Origin: Ooceraea biroi
Taxonomy: Eukaryota > Arthropoda > Insecta > Hymenoptera > Formicidae
Direction: 5' to 3'
DNA: 64,000 nt
Assembly (NCBI RefSeq): GCF_003672135.1
Contig: NC_039507.1
Coordinates: 3,348,001-3,412,000, forward strand
This document shows, piece after piece, positions 1 through 15,400 of the stretch. The notes beneath the pieces are model-generated. The model made no database searches and was not told the DNA's origin. It saw only the letters and a program-made list of their open reading frames with translations. The translations under genes were made by a program, and so were the position numbers. Positions within the stretch are counted from its first letter, which is position 1, and each line of letters begins with the position of its first letter.

Positions 1-3000
1 GTTGGACTTCGATAATTATTATTAACGAGCGCATGTATTTTCCGTCCAGTGTAGCGAACAACGGCTGTATTCGCGATAAAATGCGAATTCCATTCCAAAG
101 AATTACTTTACGGCTATTGTTTCGTGCCGTCTCCATTCCTATCTGCATTAACTCCTTATCTCTCGCCAGAGTATTTCGCAAAAACTTCTCGCGGGCAAGC
201 GATCCGCTCTATATTTTCGCTAGCTTCTTTTTGAGAAGCCAAGATAAAATCTTTTAAGATTGCTCTGCTCGAATTACCGCTTGATTGCTTTTATATCTCT
301 AATAAACCTTCATCCATATACTAGAGACCCCGATCTTAATTTTAATCTCACAGTATCCAAAGAAATTCAAGTAAATTTTTTCTTAGGAAAAATTTCGTGA
401 AACTACTGCTCGATGTAATTTTTTAATATTTGGCATTAAACCTCGCTATCGGTAATTCTAAAGTAAACTTTATAGGAGCAAGATTTTCGCTGCAGAATTA
501 TTATGTTTCATATTAAATTTATATTAACAAATGATTTTTATATTGCACTTCATGAAGTTAACATATCGTTCTCTGTTCTTTGTATTTCTCCAAGTTTTTT
601 CTCAAATAGATGGTTTTTTCTTTTCTGGGAACCTAATGGTCTCGGGTCGTGAGGGAAAAGGATAGCAACTCGGCTGAATTGCAAAACTGAGAGTCCGAGG
701 GAAAGGAAATTTCGTTTCGGCGCGGGCACACCCTCGCCATTTCCAACCCCCATCGTCAAGAGGACGGTGGAACGCTCAAATATTTATTTCCCCTTTGACT
801 TGATGCGCCAGCTCATCCGCGACTCCTCGTTCGACCAAGAAATCGCATTCTGTCTCACGTAAAAAACATAGAGGGGCTTCCGTCCATGCTTTGCTCTTGT
901 TTTTGAGATGCATCATCTTTACGAGAGGCGGGCTTTGCGTTACTTCTTTTTCTTCATCGTTCTCTTTTCCCCCTTTTATCCGCCCCGTCGAATCGAGATC
1001 CATGAGAACGTGGAACAGTTGTATCTGAGATGTAATCTGGGGAGTTTACGTTCGGCGAGAAAAATAAGCCGGCTGATTGGACGAGAAAAAGTGGACCACC
1101 TGATTGATGATTCGACTCTCTGTAAACATAACTTTTTCGATCCATCCTCCGGGATTAGGATTGAATAACTTGGTGCAACAGCGTGCAGGAAACGAAACTT
1201 TGTTCGAAGAAAAGTTTAGTATTGTCTTTAATTACATCTTTGATAATTCCCTTGCTCAACTTTTGTAATCTATTAGGAATAATGCATTGAAGAAAAAGTT
1301 AAGAACTGTTGTTGAGAATACTAAATACTTGAACTTCTTCTCCAGTAGGGACATTTTTAATGAAGCAGAAATCGTTAGGGCTGAAAAAAACTTTTTATAC
1401 CCAACATTATCATTACATACCCGAAATTACCATTTACGTTTCGTGATTGCAAATTTCTCTCCTTATCCGATTACCTAATAACAAATTTATTTTATATGTC
1501 GTCGAGAGCATCAATATAGCTCGAACTTGAACGGAATCACTAATGGTGATCACTAATAGAAATGTAATTTCCCTTCGAAAGTATCTGGGATATTCCCGGG
1601 AATCCCTGAATACGTCGCTGTGCATCGATATTTCTGAAGCTGCCTCTGCAGCCGCGGGTATTTTCTTATTCTGGAAATAACAGACGCCTCCTCCTCTTCT
1701 GCCATCGTTTTTCGTTCTTCCCCTCGACTCTCCTATTAATTCCCGTTTCTGTCCAGTGATGCGCATCAACGAGTGCAGACTCACTAATGAGACGAATAAA
1801 GTAATAAGAATTCCTCGCCGTCTCCAGCGGGACGCCCAACGCGAGGAGCGTCACCGGCCCTGCCATAGCGTGCACGCGCGACAAAAAGCGCATCTCCGCG
1901 ACTGCGCTCACAATTTCAATTACTCGTCGCTTCTTTCACGCTTTGTAACAGAAAAAGTTGTACTGTGGTAAACGACCCCGCCGCGTCCCACGGTATAAAC
2001 TGACAAACACGACGACGCTAAAACTTCTGAGCGAAAATCAGTCTCCGCTGCTGTTCGTTGCTTAATCTAAGAATACCAACGTGAAAAGTTCTTCATTGAT
2101 ATCATCATTCTTCGACGATTGTAGATTGCCGTATACAATCGATTGTTTGATTGATAACTCAGTCTTTAATTTGATGATTTGCTGTAGGTCGCTTCGCAGA
2201 TTATCACAAATTTGACTGTCGATTAGGACGCATTTCGACCAATATTGATATTTCATCCCGTTACGTATCTAAAATTGATTGCAACGATGGACCAATCGGT
2301 CGATTCATGTATATTCGGTTAACAGGCTCCCCTCGGCAGACAGATTCATGCCGTTGTTACCATATAGCTTCTGCATATGTAAATGCGGTAATACTAACCG
2401 CAAAACTGCGCTCACGCAGCAGCAGTTGAATTCATATTCGGTTTGCCGGTTGAACGTAGCGTATTCGATGATACACGAACGAAGCACTTGATTGCGCGAG
2501 CGCGTCGAGCCCTTCGCGTATCGTGCAGTTTATTGTGATTCTCGATTTTCAGTTCATGCATAATAAATCAATCTCGCTCTTCATTGAGCCGCAGGAAAAG
2601 CGTGAATCACTCTCACCACTGATGTTATCTACGAAATATTTTAAGTCGGATATGGTATCGTTATAATGTGCGTATTTGCCCTGTCATATATGTTTAGTTG
2701 ATGATCAATCATTACAATGCACGGAAGTAACAGCAGACTAGTAAAATGATTTGGAATTAAAATATAAATTTAAAAAATAAAATGTAAAGGATTGTTAAAT
2801 GAGTATTTATATAATATTTAATTCGTCAATTCGGTAATTAATTGTAATTATTAGAAAAACTTTAGGTCTGTAATTTTCTGAGATTGCCTTGTTTTAATCA
2901 ATAATAAATCTGGTTCAGATTCAGGTTTTAATTGAAACAGCAATTTGTCGACAACGTAAGTAATTAAAATTACAGCAGTGCACGAGCAAACCTAACCATA

Positions 3001-6000
3001 CCTATCCGACTCAACTAAGGATTGAACGAGCGCGACTACCTATAAACTAAAGGTCGGAGGGCGCAATAAAAGAGAACGGTACCGTCGAGAAGTGCATACT
3101 TCATTTTCCACGCTTCCGGAGAATAGATGGATGGCAAATATTCGAAATACGTAAGCCGCAGGGACGCTTTGGTCTTAGACCGCTGAGTTTTTAATTACAT
3201 CGTAATTGGAAATGTGATTATACGACGATTAACGGTGCCCAAGCAATCTTCGTGACGACAAAATCTCCGAAGAATAATCAAGATGTCAATACTGCACTAA
3301 GGAAGCTTGTACAAATAATAGTGGCAACGATAAAGATACATAAAATGTATAATGACAATATATTTCTCAAATAAATAATTGTATAATTATTTGTATGAAT
3401 TATTACAATTATTTCTTAACATCGAAATTCGTAAAGTAAGTCCTCCTCTGCATCACTACACCTTCAACGTTTAGCATGTTTAGGGAAATCTAGCAGGAGA
3501 ATTTGAAAAACCACAGTTTGACCGCAACACGAAAGCTTCAAAAGAAAGGCGATAAAACATGAGTAATTAAGAAATTCCATAGAGAGAAACTAACTCGGCA
3601 ATCGGTTACAAACACGAAATCCACTTTGCAGCCAATCCGGATGTATTGGCAAATTCATACGTCGCTCGCGAGAAAATCCCCATCGAGAATTCCGAACACC
3701 GAAAGCGCGCGCGTGTCTGCCGCTACAGTTGCGCGAAACTTTTCGATTACACGTTAATTGGAAACGAGATTACCGGGCGGTTAGTGAATTGCCATGGCGT
3801 CCGAGTAGACGAATCGTTGCATCTTCGACGGAATTCCGTTAACGATCGCGGAATGAAAACGTAAGCGAGGATGCCGCGTGCGAGGACGATTTTCCCCTTC
3901 GGTAATTCACCGGGCATCGATCGGACGACGAGCGATGGTTTCTCGATAACAAGGACTCGGCGATCCTTACAGAGGTAATAGTGCCGATGGCGAACATTTT
4001 TATTTCGAGCTTATCTGAATCGTCCGACAATCATTTTCGCCTAGAGAGAAATGCGAGGCAATTCTATTATCCGCTTAGTTGAAATTCCAACGAAACAGAG
4101 GTGATTTCATGACACACGAATTAACATTTCCATCTCTGGAACAGTTTTGGAGCTTTGTAAAGAGAACAGAAGCGAATAAAAATATAATATTTAAAAAAAT
4201 ATAATTATATAAATATAATATAATTAAAATTAAGTACCTAACAGTAATTGAATTTTTAAGTTTTAAATTTCATGTGCAATTACAACTCATAGGAAAATTG
4301 GCGCTTTTATATTATTTATTGTACGATTAAAAATGGATATCTAACTTGTAAGGTTTTTGACCGTTTAGACGAGATTCGTTCGACGAAATAACAGACTCGG
4401 TCGCTCTACTAGTGTTAATGTGCTCCGTTTATTTTGGGTGTTCACCGCGTCCATTCTTGACCGCCTCTGCATGCTCTCGAGTAAATGCGGAATGCAGTTA
4501 AATGCTTGGCGAATTTCGGCGAATACGCTCGGACAAAGTTCCAAACACAGTTGTGCTCGCAAGTCTGCGATTAATTAACATTCTTGTAAATAATTATTTC
4601 CAATCGACTTTGCCAGGTTATTCGCGTAGAGATTGATTTCGCTTCGACTCGTTTCTTTAAATGCACACGAAGAAACGCATGAAACAAAAACGTAACGAAT
4701 ACATAATATCAATATAGTGGCTCTAGCAAATATCTGCCTTTTAACCGTTCAACAATATCTAATATTGATTAATCATTGCGAATAACTACATAGATTATCA
4801 GAAAATCCGTCATTGAAATTCGTCATATCACGATTACGTCTATCGAGATTATCAAGTTTCAAGGATATCACGTTTCCCTTGCCTCCGTTGATGCTCGCTT
4901 ACTGCTGCTAATGCTAATCAATACTAATTATTCATCTATGAGCAAGTGCTCTTCTGAGATAACTGCAGAAGTCCTTGATCGAATTTTCGCAATTGAAGTC
5001 CGTATCAACTATCGATTTCCAGTAGACTCAACTCCTAAGATAGATATCTCAGAATACATGATACCTCTTGCACTTTCGCCCTTCCTTTCTCGGAGGGCGA
5101 AGCTCGAGGGAGGAACATGCGGTCACCGAAGGGAAAGTAATACCCGTATGTGTTCAGGACGCGTAGTAGCGTTCTGCGCCGTCGAATGCAGGGGCGATGA
5201 CACACGCCCAATATAAAATGAAAGTGTGTGGCATGCTCATGCACGCACACACGCACACATGCTTGCGCGTGCGGAGATGCGTGTACGGAGTGCGTTACAC
5301 TTTATGAAAGCTCGAGGTTGTGCTCGTCGTTCCTTCGACGGTGCCTCTCCGGTAATTTTGGGCCGAGAATCGGGCTGTGCGTTGGTATCGATCTGCAAGA
5401 AGTTACCGAGGAAACCTGGCCGACACGTGACTCATTCGCTCCTCTTGTTCCAGAATGACCCTTGCGGGATGAAAAAGCCTACGAAGGGAAGAAAAGAAAG
5501 AGAAAGAGAGAAGAAAGTGCTGCCTTGATTCACTATCTTGGATGATAAGAAGCGATAAACGTAGCGAAATTAAGTTGGCGAACGGAGAAAATGTCAAAGA
5601 AAGAATTAATTTAGTCCCTCGTAAGTAAAATATTAAATTATTGAATTCTTGTCGGACGTAAAAGAATTCTGAATTAAAACGAATGACATTATTTCAAAAA
5701 GGGATTTTCCCAACTTTTCCGCGCTTCTTTTTCCCTTTCTCTCAGTTTCGTTCGTTTCGATAGGTAGATTGTGCGCGCTCAATATCCAGCAAGAGATTAT
5801 TAATTATTGTAATATTACGCGTCTATAATTTCACCTCTTTGCCACTTAAAAATCTGGTATTCATTACGGCTATCGCTCATCTATCCCATATATCCCGATA
5901 AAGTGGCATTTCATTATGTAACACATTGCACACGCCTAATGAGCACGCATCACATTTGCTGCGCTGTTCATCATTAATTATTTATCTCGATTTAGATGTG

Positions 6001-8460
6001 TACAGGGGAATGTTTATGATAAATTCGTTGCGCAAAAATTTCTTCTTATTTTCATTGTTACTCGTAATGTAAGCAATAATTATTATCATCGGCGATAAAT
6101 ATCAAGCAGATGCGCATTTCTATCGTGCAGTTGCTACAGAAAAATACTTTTCCAGAGAAAGGATAATGCGTAATGAATCAATTACAATTGCATCGTTGAT
6201 GAAATTTTGCAATGTTCAAACGGATATAGAGATAATTCACACAACCTACTGTGCATATTAATTCCTCGGGCGATTCGCGGAATGGCTCGACGGTTCAAGT
6301 ATTTAATGAGGTCCGTTTAACTCTCACATTAGTGTAACATTCTAAAGTTCAGACAGAGAGATATCTCGGTGATCTTGGAGTAATAAATCATTCAGCACGC
6401 GCCTATTTTCAGTTCTGATTTTATGTTCCCTTTCTGAGCATGCTGCGTTCTCCATGTTTTTATCATCAATCTTTGACGCCAAGCTTTATCAATTACGAAA
6501 AGAAGGACAAAAGAATTACATTACATTACATTAGACATTACATAATTTTGATAGTAAAAATGAGAAACAATAAACGGCAATTAATAATGACACTGTAAAA
6601 TATCCTAATACGTCGCGATAAAATTGCTCGACCAATTCTCTACCTCTCATTAAAGCTCTCCAATCAAGCTCTCCACCGAGTTGAGCATCATTTGGCGGAA
6701 GGATACGGAAGAAGAGGGTGCCCTTACATCAACGTAGGCGTAAAGCCTACCGAAACACATTCGCGTCGAGAAGAAGAATGAATACGACCTGATCGATTTT
6801 GCGAGGTAGTTCGCTTCAGGGAATTCCTCTGAGTCACTGGTATTGATCTTCGCTACCATAAACTCAGGTTACTGCGCGGCCCTTAAGGATAATGGCGGAA
6901 ATGTGTACTCTCGAAAACTTCATTTCACGTAATATTTAGTTATGACGAAAATGTCACAAGTCGTAAAAATAATTTCCACGCTCGCTCAGAATTTCAGTAG
7001 GTGAACTCCGAGCACTAAATGTGAAAGACACGAGCATTAGACAATGAGAAATATGAACACATTAAATTATTCGCTTTTCTGCGTTACGTAACACGACGTG
7101 TTTCTGTTTCAAAAGATCGAAAATTCCAAAGCTCCGACATGAAAGAATAAACATCAATTAATGTTGATATAACATAATAGCATTTACGGTAATGTTTTAT
7201 GAAATAATTCCGCTTCATGACATAATATGCAAACTAAAATAAATACGTATAAAACGAATCGTAATATTCATTGCGTATACATAAATCACATATGGAAATG
7301 ATTTGATATGTTAAAGAATTAATGAACATAGCGGATAATTTCGTTTGTTCGTAACATGCTACAAAAAATTCTGTAATAATCATAATTCGTTTTAATTTTC
7401 GCGCAGAAATCTCGTCTAATGTGCACATACGTATAAATATTCTTTCCAACCCCAATGAGAGAAATTTTCGTGTTATCTATTTTACAGCGTGCAAATTTAA
7501 AAATCTCGCGTTGCATCCATCGTCTTATAGTGGTATTGCACACGAGAACGTTCGCGGAAACCGCGCTTTCCGAACTATAAGAGATCGATTTGACGTTCAC
7601 ATTTCACGTGAGCGAGGTTCTCTCGTACGGAAATACGATAAACATGTACCGTGACTTTTATTGGAAGTCTCGGGGGCATATGGAAATGTTACATAGCATA
7701 CAAGTTCATCGCCCCTCACGTACGGTGTACATAAAAGAATGACAAACGATACTTATAATATCGCTTAAAAACGAACAATTACATTCTTAGATCATAATTA
7801 TATAATATCAAGATATCTGTGGCATGAAAAATGATAGAAATAATTAAAATTAATTAAATTATCAAAATTATGCATTCTGATGTCGCGAAATTTAAAATAA
7901 AATATCGCACAATGTAAATTACATTTTATGTACAAAATGGATCTCAAATTTTGTTATTGCAAAATAAATTTATATAATGTAATCGCTTTATTTGTGTAAT
8001 TTCACTAAACTGCCAAACTGCTTTTTTATATGGAAAACTTAATTATTGATTAAAAGTAACATTTTATTTTTGCAAATAATAATTGTTTTGTCATTGCGTT
8101 CAAGAGAAAATGAATATGAATCGGATCTGTTATATTGATCGTTACAATTTGCAAGGCATTATGTAAATAAACCAACAAAAAAATCAGCTTTGTAACGCAT
8201 GTATGAATTTCAGATTTATACGAACTTCATTCCGTTTGTAATTTCATTGTCTTGTAGATGCATATTTACGTAAATAGCTGTATAAATCGATTACAGACAG
8301 CACAAACAATGAGCGCATGTAAATAAATGTAAATACGTTTTACATATTAATAACACGTAAAATTTTCATTCGGCTATGAGCTGTAATTTATACAGTATTT
8401 CTGAAAAATAACTGAAATAACTTACTAAAAGGATATTAACATTATATCAATTCAAACATT
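1..8460. other. non-coding stretch, no gene recognised
   Basis: I see no exon with conserved protein content, no tRNA and no rRNA here. The stretch is AT-rich with a few CpG-richer patches (around 0.8-1.1, 1.8-2.0, 3.6-4.0 and 5.1-5.5 kb). Open frames are all short, overlap each other on both strands and have no recognisable domain. A short CA/TG-rich run lies near 5225-5275. It could be intergenic or intronic; sequence alone does not decide. Confidence 0.6.
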
Positions 8461-8462
8461 GA

Positions 8463-8790
8463 TTGTACGTTAAGTATGGTCAGTCAATGTTTAAGTTTCT
8501 GAGACTTGTTTTTAAAATCCTCGAGGAATCTTGTCATGGCCACTTGAACGGCGGGAACTTCATCATAGCGAATCCCTTCCGTTTTAGAATTTAGAAACAG
8601 AAAGTAGCCGCAGAGAGTCAAATCAGCTGAATATGATGGGTGTTCAATCATTGCTATTTGTTTTGTGACCACAACAAGAAGGATTGCCATTCATGACATT
8701 TCAACCATTCACGCAGCCGTGACAAGGGTCTTCAAGGCAGACTCGTAGAAGTCTATTCACGTGATGGTTGATCATACCTAAGATTTCATC
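8463..8790 (-). mobile_element. decayed mariner-family transposase fragment
   Basis: A 68-codon minus-strand frame (ATG at 8690, stop at 8484) carries HPSYSADLTLCGYFLF, a clear relative of the mariner motif HPPYSPDLAPCDFFLF near the C-terminal end of the catalytic domain, followed by an RYDEVPAVQ segment like the usual helix after it. In mariner transposases the third catalytic aspartate is the D of that CD/SD pair; here the position reads CGY, so the key residue is lost. Weaker similarity continues upstream to about 8790 but is broken by a stop. The rest of the roughly 345-residue transposase and the terminal repeats were not found. This is a dead, truncated copy; its age and subfamily cannot be set from this piece. 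Confidence 0.75.
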
Positions 8791-9146
8791 GAGATGCCGA
8801 AGGAATATATTTTAAATATTATAAAATGAATTATTTTTACACATACGATTAATGTCAGAATTAATGTAGTGCCAATGCAGACAAAATTTAAATATCAATC
8901 CAGACTAATACCGTTTATCCTGATTAAGAGCTCAAATTTCAACAAAGTTGTACAATTTGCACCTAGCATTTGAATGTGCCCGTAATCCTCGCCAATGGGA
9001 TTACGAATCGAGCGTGCGATGTGTATCTCATGATCAAGGACCGTAACATGTGCAATAGAAGTCGAGCAGCTCCTTTCGCCACGTGTCACGATCCGAGGAT
9101 ATGTCCTAGACGATTCGCTGGAATGAATAGTAATTCGGAACAAAGT

Positions 9147-9180
<34 letters not shown>
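9147..9180. repeat. (TC)n microsatellite
   Basis: An almost uninterrupted TC dinucleotide run, with one TTT interruption near the 3' end. Confidence 0.95.
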
Positions 9181-12100
9181 GTCCTCTCTTTGTCTCTTTC
9201 TCATCCTCTCGAAAGAACAGAGTAACGTCTGAAATTCGCGCTACATTTGCACGTACGCTATGCAGGTGTCGTCTGTATGCAAGTAGAATATACGTATCAT
9301 GGTACAGTAGATTCGCAATCTCGCATCGCATCTCCTAAAGTGCAATCCAGAATGTTGGATATCAATTTTGATCTTATTTGAGTCGTTCTTATATAAAAAA
9401 AGGAGGATAAAATTAACAAACTAAATGTATAATTATCTTGGCAATCGAATTTACGCGTTTTAACAATACGAAGATATTAAAGTATCTATCAAAATAACTG
9501 CTCAACCGCAAAATACGTGAACCATATCAAATCATCAAATATGTTTGTCAATACATTTTGTGATATACATCGACAAATCGTTAAACTTGAGCATTTGAGA
9601 TTTCTTGATTCAGCCAATATCAAAAAGTATTATTCCCATAGTGGAGAGAATCAGCATTGAAATATGGAAGATAGAACGTCTCCTTTGGTGGTTGCATTTT
9701 GCGGCCACAACAGAGAAATACCGATACGAGATGTACGTGCTCCGCGTGTATCAGAGATCTGATATACATATACATATATGTATACATCGGATGCGCACCG
9801 GAACGTGATACAAAACTCCGCTGTCGCGATCGATTGATATCGATAACGTACTTGAATCCCGAGGTTAAAAGGACTTTCGAGTCTACGTGAGGACCTCCAA
9901 GATTCGCCTGCGCATCTCGAGAGCAACGTATATAGCCGTAGTGGGTTTATAGAAGACAACGACCCTATATCATAACACAACGATAGGGGTTGACGGCACG
10001 ATACCCTCTCACAGTGTCTTAACGACTGATCGCCACTGCTATGAATAGATAACTTCAACGTGTTATCATCTAATACATCATTTCGAAACTTCTTTAGTTC
10101 AGGATGTCCATATTATGAGATACAAATTTTCAATATAAAAGAACACAGAATGAAATACTCGCATGAAGAATAAACGACACTTTTATACGTGTTTAAGTTT
10201 TGGAATAATTTTTACGCGGATGGAATTTCCGCAAGGCACTCAAAGGTATTTTTTGTAAAAATATCATGTTCTTTTTACGCAGCATATCGTTGAACTGGAC
10301 AAAGCGAGAATAACGTTAGTTGGCGCAACGTGAGATTTGCATGTTAAGTTCTCCGTCCTCGTGCCATTAACATCTTCCACGCGAGTGTAACGATTACAAA
10401 CGCGCAGGCGTGTGCAGGAATGAAAATCTACAATGGTATTAATTAAACTTACCACCACGCGTGTACGCGTCATTGCAGGCGTTCCGTAATGCCGTCTCGC
10501 GCGCGCGTGATAATCACTATCTCATAAGCATGTTTCTTTGTGCTAAATAAAAATAGACGTTATTTTCCATGATAATGAGTCGTTTCTCGCATTTCTAGGT
10601 TACAATCCTTCGCAAGGACGTCTGGAAGAGCGAGAACAATTAAATCTTTATTGAGAAATGCCGCATCTCATAATATTCTTTGGATATGTAAACTTCTTAA
10701 TGTTGTCTGTTATACGGCAATATATCTTTCTCATATAAAATAGTATTGTATATTTCTACAATTTAGCTTTTTTCTGTATTGATATTTGCATCATTACATC
10801 ATCTTCTATCAAACTTAGAAATTCTTGATTACAACATAAGAAACATGAGATAATCTAGAAAATGTAATTCTTAAACATCAAATAAATTTTGGAGAAAAGT
10901 AATTTTGAAAAATAATCTCTCGTAATAATTTTGAAATTTAATCTTGATTATTTTTATCCCTACAAGCAAACACTTGATTAATATTCGACGAGGCATCTCC
11001 CGGGCGAGGACCAAGTCCGGATGTTGTACAAAGGGCGCTCTCGAGTTCGTCGCTGATAAGAATCGCTATCTGCTTTTCCATTTCCCCTCCGCAACCGTGT
11101 TTTTTCCTCCTCTCTTCTCCTGTTTTACATGATGACGTGAGACAGGTCGTCGAGAATAGATCAGTCTTCTCTCTCGAACTTTTTATTTTTTTATATAGAA
11201 AGTTTCCAGTCGCCTTCTTCTTTCCCAAAATTCGGTCGATCGCACGGCTCTACCTTATAAATAATTTATCCCGCGTGATTCATCCTCGAATGCGCGATTC
11301 TTCCTGGCAATAGCGCCCACGTGGATGTTGTCAGTCGTCGGCACACGTTCAGCGATGCTCGTCGTCCACGACTCGCCAGTTTAGAGACCATTGTCAGAGG
11401 CGTATGCCGTACAATGTGCAGCCGTGCGACGAACGCGAAGAGACAGAAGCGCAGAACACTGAACGGAAATGTCGCCACTGCGCTGCGGTCTTATATGCGC
11501 GCCGCATTGTCGCCAAATTACCGTTTTATCGGTCATCAGACTGAACATGCGACTGTTCACCGAATATCCCATATAACCGAACAAATTATACGAATTTCGA
11601 TATTATTATACATCCATATATCAATAGCAATAGACGCGAATTGTTCTCGATGTAATCATGAATGTTTTTACCTCTCATTGCAGCGTTGATATCACATTGC
11701 AAGGTAATCATGCGCATGGCAGTAATATATGAATGAATAAATCATATAACGTACCAGGTGCTTAAACAAATTTTCATTAGAAACTGAGATATCATAATGA
11801 AAGCCACGTCTGTTTTTTAATATCCAGATCAAAAGTTTTGAAGCATTAATCTGAGGAAAGTTTTAATGCTCTTTAATTCTTTTTCAAAACGATAAAAAGA
11901 CTCGTGATCAAAGTGAGTAAAGTAAGATGACTGAATAGATTACGAAGAAATTGAAGTATAAAAAAGAAACAGAAAGAGTATTAAGAATTCCTTTGATATT
12001 TCTTTACGATATCGTTTCAAGGACTTGTCAGGATTTCGGTCCTGAAGGAAACGAGAGCTTCTTTTCTACAGAACGGCGAAGCAAGAAAACTCTGAAATTG

Positions 12101-12366
12101 CTTGCGACGTGGAATCATGGCTGACCCGGATAGATGCGTCGCTTGTGCCGTGGTAATTTGAGAAACATAAGTCGTCACGGAACATTCAGTTGTACGAGAA
12201 ACCCTTCTACTTCCAACCAGACATCATCGCCGACACCAACGACAAAATGTCCGACGCGGTTGGCGCGGTCGATCACCGTACGCGACATAACGTATTAAGC
12301 GAATAATCCTCGGACACGTCCGTAATTCCCTCATCTATCGAAAATACACTCGCGGTGGACGTATAT

Positions 12367-12400
12367 CCAGTTACATGCGCTTAATACCACGTGTAACTGG
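12367..12400. repeat. short inverted repeat, 9-bp arms
   Basis: The arms CCAGTTACA (12367-12375) and TGTAACTGG (12392-12400) are perfect reverse complements around a 16-base loop. It may be chance in a window of this size. Confidence 0.5.
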
Positions 12401-15400
12401 TAGTGGCAAAGTGAAATGAATGGTTCAATAGTACACGGATAGTCTGTGGAACTGTGAACAATAATGCGTCTATTTCCGAATCGAAATTACTCCAGACTGA
12501 AGTTTCCTACGTTTCTGGAAACGTGGAGACGGAAATTATGAGCTTACGTGAACGAATCAAGTATACAATACCAAAACTACTTACAAGTTTACCAAGAAGT
12601 CATGTTTTGATAGCGTCGCGTTCATAAATCATCGCATAAATCACAACTATGAAATTGTGAAAAACATAATCAGCTGATCGTTTAAAGTTAAAAGTGAGTA
12701 AAACACAAATACCTAAATCAAAGCAGATTGAATATTTTCGTTTCTCTGACTTTTATTGCGATATTCCCATAAATGTCCGTCCATAAAAAATTACGTAGCG
12801 ATGTTACCGAACGTTTGGAGAACCACATTGGCCAATATCCCGGACGTGAATCTCATCCGGGAAAGCGTGCAAATACGATCATCTCTTAATAGCAAGTTCA
12901 GAGATATTCCTGGGACATGAAACTCGCGGTACGGTTTTATCGGTACAATAAAGAGCGCACCGGCTGCGCGTATCCGTGCGACGATAGAAATTCGATAAAG
13001 TCGTTGGTGAAGGCAACGAACCTAACCGACATGAGTCATCATCAGTCTAACGAAACAAGCGAGACTAACGCCCGACTAAGTCTGGCAGTATACTGCTTTC
13101 ATTCAGCTGTGCTTCGTCATTAAGAGATGCGATGGCATAAAAAATCACGATTGCTCAGATTTGAAACGAAGCGCAAAACTTCTTATACGTGCAAGAGGGA
13201 AAACGAGGGAGAAGGTACATCGGAATATTCAATTACTAGTCGATTAATAGTTAACAGCAAAATCTTTATACGCAAATCAACTACAGCGTTGAAGTACGCC
13301 CGTAGGGCACTTAATTTCGATATATTTCAATTTAACAGTTTTCCTTTGTTCGCCACGTACATGTAACACGAGCTCGCCGATAGTCTTCTATCATCGCTTT
13401 GCCGTTTCACGAGTTTGCAATTTCATTAACCGCTTCCGAATAAACTATGAGATCGAGCGTCGAGTATCCAGTGTATCTGGAAAATTTCATTTTCTATCGT
13501 AATAAAGCTCAGTTAAGCGACAAAAATAATTTAGCACGAGGAAAAAAGCTCGAGAGATGAGTGTTTTTTTCCGCGTTAACTCTCGGCCATGAAACACGTT
13601 GATTGACACAATGGCAGATCGAGAATATCCTGCTGTGCGGCGATCTACTTAGGCACTTGATGAAGTTGCCGAATCTATTCGAGACGTCGTTCAACATAGG
13701 AAAATAAACATCGACGAAAAGGAGAGAGAGAAAGAGAAGCCGAGAACCGATGGAAGAACGAATAGCACTTAACACGAAGTACTGAGCGCAGTACAACGAA
13801 TACCGAGTAATCAGCGTTAAGGCGAGAAACGAGGAAGCAGCCGAGGGAAATGCAATAATGCTGCAGGCATCATGCAAATTTGTTTCTGCGATTTCATATT
13901 TCGTACTCTATATTACATGTCACTGGAATTCTGGTTTGCTACAGAACAAGGAAATACTTTATCTCCGTGCGTAACAATGATTGTACAGGCATGCTCCAAT
14001 TAAAGATATCGAGGAAGCTTTATTCCAAGTTTTTAATATCGAGACATGTCATGTAGCTTTGCAGTGATGAGGACTGATTAATGTCCGGAATCGCAATTGG
14101 ACAGATTTATAGCAGCACACGTTACAGTCGCGTGAGAATGCACTTGCGAGTGCACGCATGAAATCTGAAAAATTCAGTGAAATCTATCCAGTTCATACCG
14201 AAATTTCGTTAAAGCGTAAACGAGCGCAGAGATGGATTGAAGTTGTTTTGGGAGGAACGAGAGGCTCCCTCAGGACTCCTTTCGTGCCGTATGCGGTGCC
14301 AGGATGCTGCTCGTGTTATTTCAGCCGGATGAGCGGATTGCCGAGGGCTCGAAAAGCCAGAGAGATGAAGAAATTGACTTGAATGTGCTCTTCAATTGAT
14401 GGCGTGAAGAGTAAAGCTGCATGCGAATTGACGTTGCGCTTCGGTAAAGATATAGCAATTTTGGAACTGCGTAGATGTTAAAAAACCAGAAGCCAATCTT
14501 CGATCGAATGTATTATTACATATGAATGCGCTTTGCAGTAGCTTCACGTTAAAATACATTGTTCTACGCTGATTAACCTGATAAAACATCGTATAAAATA
14601 TCAATAAAACATGTAATAAATATAGAGATTCTCACGTTTTATCTTTTATATAAATAAATTTCAAATTGATTGTGCATGTATCAGTATAAAGTTTATATAA
14701 AATTATACACCCTTGCAAAGTGTTATTCGTGGTATCTATTAATTATAATAAAATGATCTAAAAGCAACTTGCGACAATATTTTTCCTGAAAATTATTTAT
14801 AACATTTATTATAACGTAGCATTCATAAATATGCTCAGCATATTGAATTATTTTAAACATTCGTGCAGCATTTTTTTATATGCAAAGAGTGTTTTGTCAA
14901 AAACAATATCTAGAAATATTAGGAGACACGTCGCTTTGTGGCAAAAGATCAGTTATACGATCACTTTCGCATGAAACCATGCGATATTGCGAAATTGTGG
15001 CGCCGAAAGGAGACAACGAACTGGTAACGAGACGTCGCCGAAAGCGTGGCGAACTCTGTTTTGCAGCATGAACGAAATGGTTCAGCAAATCTAACGCGCC
15101 GCCAACACGGTATACCGCCTGTCATCTACTGCCGTCGACCGAGAATAATTCCGTTGTAGTGTCGCAAGCCACGCGAATTTACGTGGCTGAGGAAAAATGT
15201 AACAAATACACGGGAGTCGCGAGTGATAAACGCGCGAATAATAATCTGACAGCAGGGTGTTACCCGGGCGTCGTAGAAAAAGACCCGGATTTGATTCCGG
15301 GATTATAAGTGGAAATAGCGATCATGAATCAGACGCGAGCGTATGTTGACCAGATACTACGTTTGCACGAATCGAGACCGAAACGACGTTGAGAATAATG

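Noticed and set aside
1994..2042. TATAAA followed by TCAGT, a possible TATA-initiator promoter
   Set aside because: The spacing of 46 bases is well beyond the usual 28-34, and no gene follows.
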